Positions 26,025 to 35,741 are shown, numbered from the stretch's first letter. The stretch: 59,342 nucleotides of DNA from Prevotella sp. UBA2850 (GCA_002350805.1 DEFO01000017.1:1-59342), one strand, 5' to 3'. Notes: a model not told the origin generated them from the letters alone. Program-made: numbers and translations.

Positions 26025-27080
26025 ATGAGAACATTTCATATAGAAAAGCCCGACGAGCAACTGAGGGCTGAGATACAAGACAAAATAGATAACTTGAACA
26101 AGCCAAAGGGCTCATTGGGAACGCTGGAGGAGCTCGCCATGCAAATATGTATGGTGCAGCAGACCTTATCGCCACATCTCGACCATCCCTGCCATTTACT
26201 GCTGGGCGGCGACCATGGCATTGAGCGTGAGGGAGTGAGCGTTTCACCCCGCGACGTCACCTGGCAGCAGATGATCAACTTCACCCGTGGCGGCGGCGGC
26301 GTAAATATGTTCTGCCAGCAGCACGGTTTTAAGTTGCGCATCGTGGACATGGGCGTAGACTACGACCTGACGAATGTCGAGGGAATTGTCGACCGCAAGA
26401 TAGCCCGCGGCACAAAGAATTTCCTCTATGAGGCGGCCATGAGCGAAGAAGAGTTCAACCAGGCCATCAACGCGGGTGCCGCGCTGGTAGACGATTGTGC
26501 CGACGAGGGTTGCAACATTGTATGCGTAGGCGAGATGGGCATAGCCAACACCTCGCCCAGCAGCATCTGGATGCATCTCTTTGGCAACATTCCGCTCGAC
26601 GACTGCATCGGAGTGGGTGCCGGCCTCAACAGTCCGGGACTGCAGCACAAGCGCGAGGTGCTGCATCAGGCAGTCGAAAGATTCCAGAAAGAGAACCAAC
26701 AGGCCAATCCGACTGACACCGTTACCATACTCCGTTACTTCGGTGGTTTTGAGATGATTGCAGCCATTGGCGCCATGCTGCGGGCTGCCGAGAGGAAAAT
26801 GCTCGTCATGGTCGACGGATTCATCATGAGTGCCTGTGCCCTGGGCGCCTGTCATTTGGTGCCTGAGGTGAGAGACTACATGATTTTTGGACATTGTGGT
26901 GACGAGAGCGGGCATCGGCGCATGCTCGAATTGATGAATGCCCGTCCGCTGCTCCATCTGGGCATGCGCCTGGGCGAGGGAACGGGTGCGCTCTGCTCCT
27001 ACCCCATCATCGTGAGTGCCGTCAACATGGTGAACGAGATGAACAACTTCCAGAATGCCAACATCACAAAATACTTTTAG
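26025..27080 (+). CDS. cobT: Nicotinate-nucleotide--dimethylbenzimidazole phosphoribosyltransferase
   Basis: CobT makes alpha-ribazole phosphate from nicotinate mononucleotide and a lower-ligand base. The 351-residue protein has the family start NKPKGSLGTLEELA, GGDHGIEREGVS, TRGGGGVNMFC, and the catalytic-Glu motif GMRLGEGTGA near the end. It makes the nucleotide half that cobS joins to the corrin half. Confidence 0.95.
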   Translation: MRTFHIEKPDEQLRAEIQDKIDNLNKPKGSLGTLEELAMQICMVQQTLSPHLDHPCHLLLGGDHGIEREGVSVSPRDVTWQQMINFTRGGGGVNMFCQQHGFKLRIVDMGVDYDLTNVEGIVDRKIARGTKNFLYEAAMSEEEFNQAINAGAALVDDCADEGCNIVCVGEMGIANTSPSSIWMHLFGNIPLDDCIGVGAGLNSPGLQHKREVLHQAVERFQKENQQANPTDTVTILRYFGGFEMIAAIGAMLRAAERKMLVMVDGFIMSACALGACHLVPEVRDYMIFGHCGDESGHRRMLELMNARPLLHLGMRLGEGTGALCSYPIIVSAVNMVNEMNNFQNANITKYF

Positions 27081-27142
27081 AAGTCTTTTGCTGGAGGAAA
27101 GTGTTCGAGTGAGGAGCTAGGAGTCAAGAATTAAAAGTTAAG

Positions 27143-27943
27143 ATGATGGAAATAAACATCGACAACATCAAATGGTATGACCGCATCTGGGCGGCATTGA
27201 TTTTCTTCACACGACTGCCGTTTTGGCGCTGGCACCAGCCACCACAGCAATGCTACAAATCGGTGGTTGAATACTGGCCGCTGGCGGGATGGCTTACGGG
27301 AGGTGCGATGGCAGCCGTCATTTATTTTGGCTGCATGGTGGTTCCCTTCCCCATTGCCCTGTTGCTGGGCATCATCGTTCGCGTACTCATCACCGGAGCC
27401 TTGCATGAGGACGGGCTAGCCGACTTCTGCGACGGTTTTGGAGGTGGCGGCAACGACCGCGAGCGCATTCTTGCCATCATGAAAGACTCGCATATCGGCA
27501 CTTATGGTGTGCTGGGCCTCATTCTCTATTTCGCCCTGCTCTACCTGACTTTGCAGTCGCTCAATCCGTTCTATGCCGCACTGGGAGTACTGGCTGGCGA
27601 TGCCTATAGTAAAATGCTGGCCGGACAAATCATCATGTTTCTGCCATATGCACGAACTGAAGACACGGCAAAGAATCGCACCGTTTACCGGAAATTCAGC
27701 ATGAAGGCAGGCATCGGACTGTTCATTCAGGCCATGCTGCCCATGATACCTTTATTATATATAGGTGTAAAACAGGGCATGCTGCGTTGGGACACCCTGA
27801 TTTTCGTCCCCTGCATTGTGATGTATTTCCTCTACCTGCTCATCAATCGCAAGCTGCACGGCTATACCGGCGACTGTTGCGGAGCGCTCTTTCTGCTCAT
27901 CGAACTGAGTTTCTATCTCACGTTGGCCGTTCAATTATACTAA
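27143..27943 (+). CDS. cobS: Adenosylcobinamide-GDP ribazoletransferase (cobalamin synthase)
   Basis: CobS joins adenosylcobinamide-GDP to alpha-ribazole or its phosphate in the membrane. The 266-residue protein has about six hydrophobic segments and the Asp-rich motif HEDGLADFCDGFGGG (near residue 92), expected to bind metal. FFTRLPFWRWHQPP near residue 21 is the typical N-terminal block. The start may be either of two adjacent ATGs (27143 or 27146). Confidence 0.93.
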   Translation: MMEINIDNIKWYDRIWAALIFFTRLPFWRWHQPPQQCYKSVVEYWPLAGWLTGGAMAAVIYFGCMVVPFPIALLLGIIVRVLITGALHEDGLADFCDGFGGGGNDRERILAIMKDSHIGTYGVLGLILYFALLYLTLQSLNPFYAALGVLAGDAYSKMLAGQIIMFLPYARTEDTAKNRTVYRKFSMKAGIGLFIQAMLPMIPLLYIGVKQGMLRWDTLIFVPCIVMYFLYLLINRKLHGYTGDCCGALFLLIELSFYLTLAVQLY

Positions 27944-27965
27944 TCCACCACAAAAGATACTAAAC

Positions 27966-28502
27966 ATGATTGTTGTTTTAATCCGCCATACCAGTGTCGA
28001 CGTTCCACCAGGTACCTGCTACGGATGGAGCGATGTACCCGTCAAGGACACATTTGTTGACGAAGCCGAAGAAACACGCCTCAACCTGCAGAAATACCCA
28101 GCATTCGACCATGTCTATTGCTCACCCCTCACCCGGGCACGTCTTCTGGCAGCCTACTGTCTGCCTGGCGTGCGTCCGACACTCGACCCCCGGCTGAAGG
28201 AAATGAACATGGGCGACTGGGAGATGCAGCGTTACGAAGAAATTGACGATCCGCACCTACAGGAGTGGTACGACGACTACATGCACCAACCCACTACCAA
28301 CGGCGAGAGCTTTCCTGAGATGTATGCGCGTGTGGCATCTTTCTTAGATGAGCTGAGACAGCACGACTACGAGCGTGTAGCCATCTTTGCACACGGCGGC
28401 GTGCTCATCTGCGCCGGTATCTATGCCGGTTTGTTTGCAGCCGATGAGCACGCCTTCGAGCATATTACTCCTTACGGAGGAGTAATAGAGATAGAACTCT
28501 AA
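27966..28502 (+). CDS. cobC: Alpha-ribazole phosphatase (histidine phosphatase family)
   Basis: This 178-residue protein has the phosphohistidine signature LIRHTSV at residues 5-11, the second arginine in SPLTRAR and the second catalytic His in AIFAHGGV. CYGWSDVPV is typical of CobC within this superfamily. Position after cobUTS supports dephosphorylation of alpha-ribazole phosphate or cobalamin phosphate. Last gene of the operon; the convergent spacer holds a 10-bp CTAG repeat. Confidence 0.9.
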   Translation: MIVVLIRHTSVDVPPGTCYGWSDVPVKDTFVDEAEETRLNLQKYPAFDHVYCSPLTRARLLAAYCLPGVRPTLDPRLKEMNMGDWEMQRYEEIDDPHLQEWYDDYMHQPTTNGESFPEMYARVASFLDELRQHDYERVAIFAHGGVLICAGIYAGLFAADEHAFEHITPYGGVIEIEL

Positions 28503-28521
28503 TGGTTGTAAGTTTCCAGGG

Positions 28522-28608
28522 CTACTAGGGGCCTAAGATTGCCCAGAATCACCTAGGAAAGCCTAGAAATTCCTAGGGATTCCTAGGTTTTCCTAGGGTT
28601 TACTAGCC
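28522..28608. repeat. 10-bp CCTAGG repeat between convergent cobC and arabinofuranosidase genes
   Basis: CTAG (or a one-base variant) recurs at 28533, 28543, 28553, 28563, 28573, 28583, 28593 and 28603, exactly 10 bases apart. The core CCTAGG is self-complementary, so transcripts from either side could fold into many alternative hairpins; it may serve as a bidirectional terminator. Confidence 0.8.
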
Positions 28609-28631
28609 TGTCAAGGAATGAATCACCATTC

Positions 28632-31265
28632 CTACCATGTAACTACATTCACAGAATAAGGACGCAACTTCAATTCTTTTCCTGCCTTGCCTATCACGGG
28701 CTTCACCTCCATATCTTGAGGTTTTCCGCTGAAGCTCTCGGTCTTGGCATCGGCTGGGATGTTGAGCCCCTCGACCTTCAGATTCACTTCCACGGGCAAC
28801 GCATTCACCAGTTTTAAATGACTCTTGCCGGTTTTCGAGTCTTTCACGAGGCTTGCGGCAATGCGGTTCTTCACCTGACTACCTTCAGGCAACTGGAAAG
28901 ACATTTGGGAGGTGACATACTTGTCGCCGCCATAGAGAGAGAACAGCCGCTGGGTGTGGTAGCTGGGAGTCAGGCGCACATCGGTATTCGAGAAGTAAAT
29001 CATGTCAGGATTCCAATTGTGATGCTTGTCCTTGGCAAGCAGAGGTGCATAGCTGGTCATCTCAATCACATCACCATTGCGCTCTACATTACACAGGAAG
29101 AGAGCCTCGGCCAGCGCACTCTCATGGGTACGTGTCTTCGAAGCATATTCGCCAATATACACCTTTGGTCCCTTACGGTCGTAGCTGTCGTAATAGTCGA
29201 GGTTGTGCATAAACCAGCCTGTGGTCTCGTAGTAATGCTCATCCACCATGTCGAACACCTCTTGATGCTCCTTCGCAAATCGCCAACCCTCGATATAATC
29301 GGACGACGGAGCGTGGAAAGGACCTACAGTACCGCAAATCTGAATCTCCGGATAGCGGCGACGTATCTCCTTGCAAATCATGAGGCAACGCTCCTCGAAG
29401 GCAGTCGAGATGATGTCTTCGTTACCGATGCCGATATACTTCAGATGGAAAGGCTCAGGATGGCCGGCATCTGCACGCATCTTCGCCCACTGGCTGGTGG
29501 CCGGATCGCCATTGGCCCACTCTATCAGGTGGCACAATTCGTCGATGTAGGCAGGCATCTCCTCCATCGGGATACCGCCTTGCTGTCCGCCATATCCATG
29601 GGCATCGGGACTGGAGTTCTGGCAAGGCACACCGGCAGCCAGCACGGGCAGCGGCTCGGCACCGATATCCTCGCAGAACTGGAAATACTCATAGAATCCC
29701 AATCCACGGGTCTGATGGTAATTCCAAATGTTGAAATCGGGTTTGCGGTCCTGCAACGGACCCACGGTGTACGTCCAATGATAGATATTATCGACGCCAT
29801 CGCCATGGCTCATGCATCCCCCCGGGAAGCGCACGAACTTAGGATGCAAACCGGCAATTGCCTCAGCCAGGTCGCGGCGCAATCCGTTCTTACGTCCTTT
29901 GAATGTGTCTTGCGGGAAGAGCGAAATCATGTCGACCGCCGCACTTCCCTTCTTCAATGGCATCAGTCTGAGCCGTGCCTTGGCGGTGGTAAGACGTGAG
30001 GTAAGCACCACGGCATATTGCTTCCACTCATTGCCTTGCACCCTGATTTTGGCCGTTGCCACGTCGGTGCCGGCCTCATCGACGACAGACACCATAAAGT
30101 CTTTCTTCTTCCCATCCAAGCAGCGGGCGAAGAAAGAGAAATCGTAGCTTTTTCCTTGCTCAACGGCCACGCCGTCCCAACCCTCATTCTGAATGTACTG
30201 ATTGGTGAGCACGGCGTAGTGCGGGTTATTACTGCTCAGAGGGCCGTCGGTCCGAATGTCAAGTTTTCCCTGTGGTGTGCTCCAGGCCGTCGCAGCTGTC
30301 CACCCATGATGGTCGCGTTCTGTATACTCGAAGTCACGATTCTGCACCAGTTCGGCATACAGGCCACCGTCGGCAGCATAGCTGATGTCCTCGAAGAACA
30401 CTCCCACCAGCTTGTCGCTGATAGCTTTCTGCTGGTTGGCCCAGACGGTCAGGGTGGCATCGACTGGCTTCAGGCCTGCGAAGCGGCGGGCATCGTCTTT
30501 CATCGTCTCAGCATACAACTGAGCGTCGGCGGCCTGCTGTTTGTGGAAGTCCAGCAGGGCATTCAGCTCTGCAGGTTTCAGCAGGAAAATCTCACCACTG
30601 TAGCAACGACTGTCGATTTCCACCGTATCGTTCAGCAATGTGTTCTTGGCCACCATATCTGCCACATGGTCACCAGCCTCCTTGTCGGGGGCAAAGTGTC
30701 GGAAATCGTTGGTAGCTAGGGTTGAGCGATACTGCCCGTCAGCAGTTTGGAAGAACACCATAAACTTCTCTTCCATGGGGTCGTCGCTCTTCACCTTGAA
30801 GATGACAGGATTGTAAACACCTTGCACAGACATGCGTGGATAGTCTTGCGGACGCCAAGTCACCAGGTCATCGCTATAGGCGGCGGCAAAAGCCGGAGCC
30901 TCATTGTTGAGCTGCCAAACTGCGCGCCATGTCCCGTCGTTGGCACGGATGACATAAGGCTGGTACATGCGCTTCTCACTACCCCAGCGCGAATAGTCGC
31001 TGGCACACAACTGTCCGATGTGGCGCCACGTCTGCGTACTGTCCAACCAAGCGGCGTGCAGTCCGCTCTTCTCATCGGGACTGTAGATAAACACTTGCCG
31101 CAGCGTGTCTGTCGCAACTACTTGCGGCTTTGCCTTCTTACGAACCTTGCGGGCGGCATCAGCAGGCATGCCCACCATCAAGAGGGCCAGCAACAAACCG
31201 GCCATGACTCCCCAACGCCAGACTGCGGACGCCATGAGTCTTTTATTATTCTTTCTATTCCTCAT
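28632..31265 (-). CDS. Secreted alpha-L-arabinofuranosidase (GH51 type) with N-terminal GH43-like region
   Basis: This roughly 877-residue protein has a membrane-targeting signal (GVMAGLLLALLMVG). Residues about 45-230 resemble a five-bladed glycoside-hydrolase propeller (YQPYVIRANDGTWRAVWQ, GVYNPVIFK, KFMVFFQTADGQY). From about 260 the protein matches GH51 arabinofuranosidases: GGLYAELVQNRDFEY, a CBM-like beta domain, FVRFPGGCMSHGDG, the acid/base Glu in YIGIGNEDI and the nucleophile Glu in YIGEYASKT, then a C-terminal beta domain. It should release terminal arabinose from arabinan or arabinoxylan. The start at 31265 overlaps the end of the S9 peptidase gene by 11 bases; 31235 is an alternative. 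Whether the propeller region is catalytic is unclear. Confidence 0.86.
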   Translation of the reverse strand: MRNRKNNKRLMASAVWRWGVMAGLLLALLMVGMPADAARKVRKKAKPQVVATDTLRQVFIYSPDEKSGLHAAWLDSTQTWRHIGQLCASDYSRWGSEKRMYQPYVIRANDGTWRAVWQLNNEAPAFAAAYSDDLVTWRPQDYPRMSVQGVYNPVIFKVKSDDPMEEKFMVFFQTADGQYRSTLATNDFRHFAPDKEAGDHVADMVAKNTLLNDTVEIDSRCYSGEIFLLKPAELNALLDFHKQQAADAQLYAETMKDDARRFAGLKPVDATLTVWANQQKAISDKLVGVFFEDISYAADGGLYAELVQNRDFEYTERDHHGWTAATAWSTPQGKLDIRTDGPLSSNNPHYAVLTNQYIQNEGWDGVAVEQGKSYDFSFFARCLDGKKKDFMVSVVDEAGTDVATAKIRVQGNEWKQYAVVLTSRLTTAKARLRLMPLKKGSAAVDMISLFPQDTFKGRKNGLRRDLAEAIAGLHPKFVRFPGGCMSHGDGVDNIYHWTYTVGPLQDRKPDFNIWNYHQTRGLGFYEYFQFCEDIGAEPLPVLAAGVPCQNSSPDAHGYGGQQGGIPMEEMPAYIDELCHLIEWANGDPATSQWAKMRADAGHPEPFHLKYIGIGNEDIISTAFEERCLMICKEIRRRYPEIQICGTVGPFHAPSSDYIEGWRFAKEHQEVFDMVDEHYYETTGWFMHNLDYYDSYDRKGPKVYIGEYASKTRTHESALAEALFLCNVERNGDVIEMTSYAPLLAKDKHHNWNPDMIYFSNTDVRLTPSYHTQRLFSLYGGDKYVTSQMSFQLPEGSQVKNRIAASLVKDSKTGKSHLKLVNALPVEVNLKVEGLNIPADAKTESFSGKPQDMEVKPVIGKAGKELKLRPYSVNVVTW

Positions 31266-34026
31266 ATTCACTGGCATTTTCAAGTCCGAAATACTGTCCT
31301 TTACGCGTAGTGGGCACGCCATACTTCATCCATGCAGGCTCGGGCGCTCCCTTCAGATAGTGGTCGAAGAACTGCTGCATGCGGATGGTGAGGTCTTTCC
31401 TGTTGCGTCGCTCCTTGAGGTTGTGGGCCTCGTTGTTGTATTGCAGCAGCCATGCCGGTTTCTGCAACCGTCTCAGTCCCATAAACATCTCTATTCCCTG
31501 ATACCAGGGCACAGCGCCATCGGCATCGTTGTGCATGATGAGGACAGGCGTCTGCACATTGGGCAGCGAGAAGAGGCAAGAGTTCTTCAGATAGAGGTCA
31601 AGCCCGTCCCAAAGCGACTTACCCACACGGCTCTGCGACTGCTCATACTGGAACTGACGGCTCATGCCGCTCTCCCAGCGAATGCCTCCATAGGCACTAG
31701 TCATGTTGGCCACAGGCGCACCGGCACCGGCAGCCTTGAACATGTTGGTGCGGGCAATGAGATAAGCCACCTGATAGCCGCCCCACGACTGTCCCTGAAT
31801 GGCCATATTGTCTTTGTCAATCCACGGGAACTTCGCCAGCGACTCGGCACCGCTGCAAATGCAGTTGTAGGCTGCTTCACCGGGCAGTCCATCCAACGGA
31901 TAGACGATATCGGGCACAAACACCACGTAGCCGCGGCTGGTGTAGAACGCCAGGTTGACCGTCGACCACGAGGGCTGTGGTGTCACATAACTGTAGAGCG
32001 ACTCCGAGCGTTTCTCATAGAAATAAATCATCACGGGATACTTCTTGTTCTCGTCGAAATCCTCTGGTTTATAGAGAATTCCATCGAGCTTGGTTCCGTC
32101 GTAGGCAGTCCAGTGATAGAGTTCGGCCGTTCCCCAGTTGTAGTCTTTCTGCTGCGGATTGATGAAGCTCAAACGCTGTTCCTTAGAGCCTATTGTAGAG
32201 GTGGTGTAAATGTCCATGGGATGCTCGAAGTTACCTTTCAGGTAGGCAAAGACGTTTGCATTCTCGGCCTTCACCAGTCTGTCGTAGCTCCATCCGCCCA
32301 GGGCCAGCTGGCGGGGCGCTGCAGCTTTGGCGGCGCTGACGGTGGCATAGCCATTCATCTTCGTCGTGTTGTCGAAGATGCTGAGCAACATCACCTCGCG
32401 CGGCTCGATATAGCGGGCGGCATCGTTGTGTTTGGTATTGATGTAGCGGTAGGTGAGCTTCGCCTTGCGGCCCTGACCGGCAGTCAGACAGACGGGCTTG
32501 CCGCCCTTGGCAGGCATTTTCCAGATGTCGTAGCGGTCGTAGAGGAACAGATGATCGTCGCCCTGGCTCCAACCTGCCATTCCATAGGGCTCTTTGAGCA
32601 TGGGATGGTCGTCTTCCTCGTCCCAGAAGTTGACTCCGGCAGCCGAACTCACATCGCGCGTTTCACCACTTGCCACATCGTAGACGTACCATTGCTGGCG
32701 CTTCAAATCGAACCATGCCACATACTTGCCCTCGGGCGAGACAGACACACGGGAGAGCACGCCCTTGGTCACCAGTTTTCGATTTCCCGTGGCCAAATCG
32801 ACAATCGACACTTTCGATTCGTTATTCATGTTCCATTGTGTCTCTACCACGGTCTCGGTCATATCGGTCGACAACACATAATCGGCATCGCCACGGTCGA
32901 CGGTGCGCACACGGTCGAATTTCGAAGTGCTGAGCGGAATCAGCTGCCGGCGGTTCTTGTCGAACACAGCCAGATAGGTGCGCTTCAAATCGTTCTGCAG
33001 GTTAGAGCGCATCATGGGCGGCAGTTCGGGCGCATCCCAGTTCCAAATGTCAAGGCCGGCGGTCTCGAAGGGCACGAGCGTGGTGTCTTTAGGCGCGGTA
33101 TATTTGGCCACACCAGCAAAGATACGCTCACCGTTATGACTGAAATAAGGTGAGCTGTTCTCGGTCAGTCCCCAATCCTTCGGCAGGTTTTTCATGTCGT
33201 CGAGCGACATCAGACGTTCAGGTTTGGCGGCGTCTACAGACATGTAATACAACTCACAATGCTTGCTGCCCGAGGAGAGCGTGTCGTTGGCGACGAGCCA
33301 GAGCAGCTGCTTGCCTTCCTCGTCGAACGAGGGAAGCGAATAGAAACGCTCCCGGCTGCCCAGCACCTGCGCCTTGCGGGCTGCAACATCGTAGAGGCCT
33401 ACGGTCATGCTGTCTTTCTTCTCTTTGGTCAGATAGGCCAGTCGCTGCCCGTACTTATCCCATTGGTAGCTGCTCACATGCCGCAACGTGTCGGTTACGC
33501 CCGACGACAAATGCCTGATAAACAACGGCTTGCCCACTTCCTTGTTGGTACACTCTTTTTTGGGGATAAACGTAGTGTCGGACGTGAGCCAGGCCACAGT
33601 GCCCGCGGCTTTGGTGCCCATCTTAAACGAAGTCACGGCTGGAATCTTAGTCACCGTGCCAGCGGGCAGCTTGATAATAGCCAGCGTGTCTTTCGGCATT
33701 TTATCGTCTTTCAGCTTCTTGATTTTGGCCTGCCGCGTGTCCTTGAAGAATGGTTTAATCATGCAAACAGCCCACTGCTCATCGGGAGTGATGCGCAGCT
33801 GTGCCCCGCGCTCCACGACGATGTCTTTTCCCTTTCGAGGATGAATGACCAGGCGACTGTCGCCCTCCTGAGGATTCACCATATATGCCACATAGTTACC
33901 ATTGACTGATACCATGGGTGCAGCCACGCTCTGCCAGCTGTCGTAGACACTGTGGTCGAGCGGTTTCTTCTGTGCATGGGCGGCAAGGGCCGTCAGCAGC
34001 GCACAACAAATAAGAATCTTTCTCAT
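31255..34026 (-). CDS. Secreted S9 family peptidase (prolyl oligopeptidase-like)
   Basis: This 923-residue protein has a signal peptide (MRKILICCALLTALAAHAQ), a long N-terminal beta-propeller (repeated WD-like blades such as PEGKYVAWFDLKRQQWYVYD) and a C-terminal alpha/beta-hydrolase domain with Ser in QGQSWGGYQ, Asp in MHNDADGAVPW and His in NNEAHNLK. It is longer than classical prolyl oligopeptidases. Members act on oligopeptides in the periplasm. I start at the ATG at 34026 rather than 34101. A weak -7-like box (TATCTTTA) lies at 34057-34064 on the minus strand. It overlaps the arabinofuranosidase gene, implying co-transcription of a peptidase with a glycosidase. Confidence 0.88.
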   Translation of the reverse strand: MRKILICCALLTALAAHAQKKPLDHSVYDSWQSVAAPMVSVNGNYVAYMVNPQEGDSRLVIHPRKGKDIVVERGAQLRITPDEQWAVCMIKPFFKDTRQAKIKKLKDDKMPKDTLAIIKLPAGTVTKIPAVTSFKMGTKAAGTVAWLTSDTTFIPKKECTNKEVGKPLFIRHLSSGVTDTLRHVSSYQWDKYGQRLAYLTKEKKDSMTVGLYDVAARKAQVLGSRERFYSLPSFDEEGKQLLWLVANDTLSSGSKHCELYYMSVDAAKPERLMSLDDMKNLPKDWGLTENSSPYFSHNGERIFAGVAKYTAPKDTTLVPFETAGLDIWNWDAPELPPMMRSNLQNDLKRTYLAVFDKNRRQLIPLSTSKFDRVRTVDRGDADYVLSTDMTETVVETQWNMNNESKVSIVDLATGNRKLVTKGVLSRVSVSPEGKYVAWFDLKRQQWYVYDVASGETRDVSSAAGVNFWDEEDDHPMLKEPYGMAGWSQGDDHLFLYDRYDIWKMPAKGGKPVCLTAGQGRKAKLTYRYINTKHNDAARYIEPREVMLLSIFDNTTKMNGYATVSAAKAAAPRQLALGGWSYDRLVKAENANVFAYLKGNFEHPMDIYTTSTIGSKEQRLSFINPQQKDYNWGTAELYHWTAYDGTKLDGILYKPEDFDENKKYPVMIYFYEKRSESLYSYVTPQPSWSTVNLAFYTSRGYVVFVPDIVYPLDGLPGEAAYNCICSGAESLAKFPWIDKDNMAIQGQSWGGYQVAYLIARTNMFKAAGAGAPVANMTSAYGGIRWESGMSRQFQYEQSQSRVGKSLWDGLDLYLKNSCLFSLPNVQTPVLIMHNDADGAVPWYQGIEMFMGLRRLQKPAWLLQYNNEAHNLKERRNRKDLTIRMQQFFDHYLKGAPEPAWMKYGVPTTRKGQYFGLENASEYEE

Positions 34027-34181
34027 GTTTACTGGTATGTGATTGTTTTCTGTGCGTAAAGATACAAAAAAAAATTGAAACAGAGGATGTTTTGCCAACA
34101 AAATGACACTTCGCCAACAGAATGAAGCACAGAAGCAACGAATGAATGACGAATAGGATTCAAATTGACATCATTAGAGAC

Positions 34182-34286
34182 GTGGAAGGTAACGCGGGAA
34201 ACGTGGAAGGTAACTCGGGGAATGTGGAAGGCTGCTCGGGAAACGTGGAAGGCTGCTCGGGAAACATGGAGAGCTACTCGGGAATG
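34182..34286 (+). repeat. 21-bp tandem repeat, five copies (GTGGAAGGC family), right locus
   Basis: Units start at 34182, 34203, 34224, 34245 and 34266, exactly 21 bases apart; the third and fourth are identical and the last is diverged. The unit GTGGAAGG, three variable bases, then CTCGGGAAAC matches the repeat at 18785-18885 on the opposite strand. It lies in the 363-base gene-free gap between the S9 peptidase and korC genes, which otherwise holds only the korC terminator. Confidence 0.9.
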
Positions 34287-34331
34287 GCCTTGACTATCAC
34301 AAGCCTTCTCGCAGGCACGATGGTCTACTCA

Positions 34332-34366
34332 CAAAAAAATCCCCGTCTGTTGTCAGACGAGGATTC
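34332..34366 (-). terminator. Intrinsic terminator after korC
   Basis: On the minus strand, a stem ATCCTCGTCTG with CAGACGGGGAT (one G-T pair) is followed by a run of seven T. It ends the korD-korA-korB-korC transcript. Confidence 0.88.
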
Positions 34367-34388
34367 TATCATGAAGATGAACAGGGGA

Positions 34389-34931
34389 TTACTGTTTGGT
34401 GATAATTTCCTTACCGGCCTTAATGGCTTCCATGTTCAATGGTATCAGGTGATGATGGCGCTCAGGAAGCGTCTTGAAAAGAGCTTTCTCTACACCGCCC
34501 TCGCCCACTACAGGACAAACCTTCAGCATGGCACCCAACACAATCATATTGAAGATCTTAGCGTTCTTCATCTCCACGGCCTTCTGCATGGCATCCAGAC
34601 GGTAGATCTCAATGTCTGTGCGGGTGGGAGGATTGATGATGCCGTTGCTGTCGTAGATGAGGATGCCACCCGGCTTCAGCTTCGGCTCGAACTTCTCGAG
34701 TGAAGGCTGGTTGAGCACGATGGCCACATCATACTTACTGAGAATGGGCGACGAAATGCGCTCGTCGCTGACGATGACCGTGACATTGGCCGTACCGCCA
34801 CGCTGCTCAGGACCGTAAGCGGGCATCCAAGTCACTTCCTTGTCTTCCATCAGTCCCGAATAAGCCAGAATCTTACCCATAGAGAGCACACCCTGACCAC
34901 CGAAACCTGAAATAATTATTTCTTTTTTCAT
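34389..34931 (-). CDS. korC: 2-oxoacid:ferredoxin oxidoreductase, gamma subunit
   Basis: This 180-residue protein is the gamma domain of 2-oxoacid:ferredoxin oxidoreductases, with ISGFGGQGVLSMGK at residues 7-20 and PAYGPEQRGGTANVTVIVSD near 38, both typical. It is the last gene of the set (korD, korA, korB, korC on the minus strand). The complex oxidatively decarboxylates a 2-oxoacid, probably 2-oxoglutarate or branched 2-oxoacids, to an acyl-CoA, reducing ferredoxin. Which substrate cannot be told from sequence; vor-type naming is an alternative. Confidence 0.9.
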   Translation of the reverse strand: MKKEIIISGFGGQGVLSMGKILAYSGLMEDKEVTWMPAYGPEQRGGTANVTVIVSDERISSPILSKYDVAIVLNQPSLEKFEPKLKPGGILIYDSNGIINPPTRTDIEIYRLDAMQKAVEMKNAKIFNMIVLGAMLKVCPVVGEGGVEKALFKTLPERHHHLIPLNMEAIKAGKEIITKQ

Positions 34932-34966
34932 TGTCTTTACTTTTTTGCTGTTTTACCTTTTTCGGT

Positions 34967-35737
34967 TTAAAGGTTCGTAGTGTCCTTGAGGTCTCCTTTG
35001 GGATAGAAGGGAACCATGTTCTCCTTCATCCACTCATAGGCCTTCACCGGCGAGAGTTTCCAACCGCTGTTGCAGGTTGACACGAACTCAACGAGCGACG
35101 AGCCCTTACCTTCCATCGATGCCTGGAAAGCCTTGCGAATAGCTTTCTTGGCCTTGTTGATGCTGCCGACGCTCTCCACCGACTGGCGTGTGACGTAGCA
35201 AGTGCCTTCCAGTCCTGCAGCAATATCAGCAATCTTCAGGGGATAGCCATGCAGCTTGGGGTCACGGCCATAGGGGCAGGTAGAGGTCTTCTGGCCAATG
35301 AGCGTGGTAGGAGCCATCTGGCCGCCAGTCATTCCGTAGATAGCATTGTTGACAAAGATGATGACAATGTTCTCGCCACGGTTCAGCGCATGAATGGTCT
35401 CGCAAGTACCGATGCAAGCCAGGTCGCCGTCGCCCTGATAGGTGAACACAAGACGGTCGGGCCATACGCGCTTGATACCGGTGGCAATTGCGGGTGCACG
35501 TCCGTGGGCAGCCTCCTGCCAGTCGATGTCGATATAATTGTAAGCGAACACGGCGCAACCTACGGGGCTCACGCCAACGGCCTTCTCGGTCAGGCCCATC
35601 TCTTCGATGACCTCAGCAATCAACTTATGAACCACACCATGCGAGCAACCGGGACAGTAGTGCATGTTGTTGTCATTCAACAAAGTCGGCTTCTTATATA
35701 CCAGATTCTCTGGTGCAATGATTTTGTTCTCTTCCAT
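34967..35737 (-). CDS. korB: 2-oxoacid:ferredoxin oxidoreductase, beta (thiamine diphosphate) subunit
   Basis: This 256-residue beta subunit binds thiamine diphosphate through the GDGDLACIG motif ending in VNNAIYGMTGGQ. Cysteines in HYCPGCSHG near residue 28 fit the family's cluster region. It follows korA by 4 bases and precedes korC by 35 bases. Confidence 0.93.
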   Translation of the reverse strand: MEENKIIAPENLVYKKPTLLNDNNMHYCPGCSHGVVHKLIAEVIEEMGLTEKAVGVSPVGCAVFAYNYIDIDWQEAAHGRAPAIATGIKRVWPDRLVFTYQGDGDLACIGTCETIHALNRGENIVIIFVNNAIYGMTGGQMAPTTLIGQKTSTCPYGRDPKLHGYPLKIADIAAGLEGTCYVTRQSVESVGSINKAKKAIRKAFQASMEGKGSSLVEFVSTCNSGWKLSPVKAYEWMKENMVPFYPKGDLKDTTNL

Positions 35738-35741
35738 GGCC

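Noticed and set aside
34146..34703. Plus-strand ORF starting in the 21-bp repeat (VEGN-type peptide)
   Set aside because: It runs antisense into korC, which has clear homology; only its beginning comes from the repeat. The repeat has no open stop in this frame, but there is no promoter or ribosome site.
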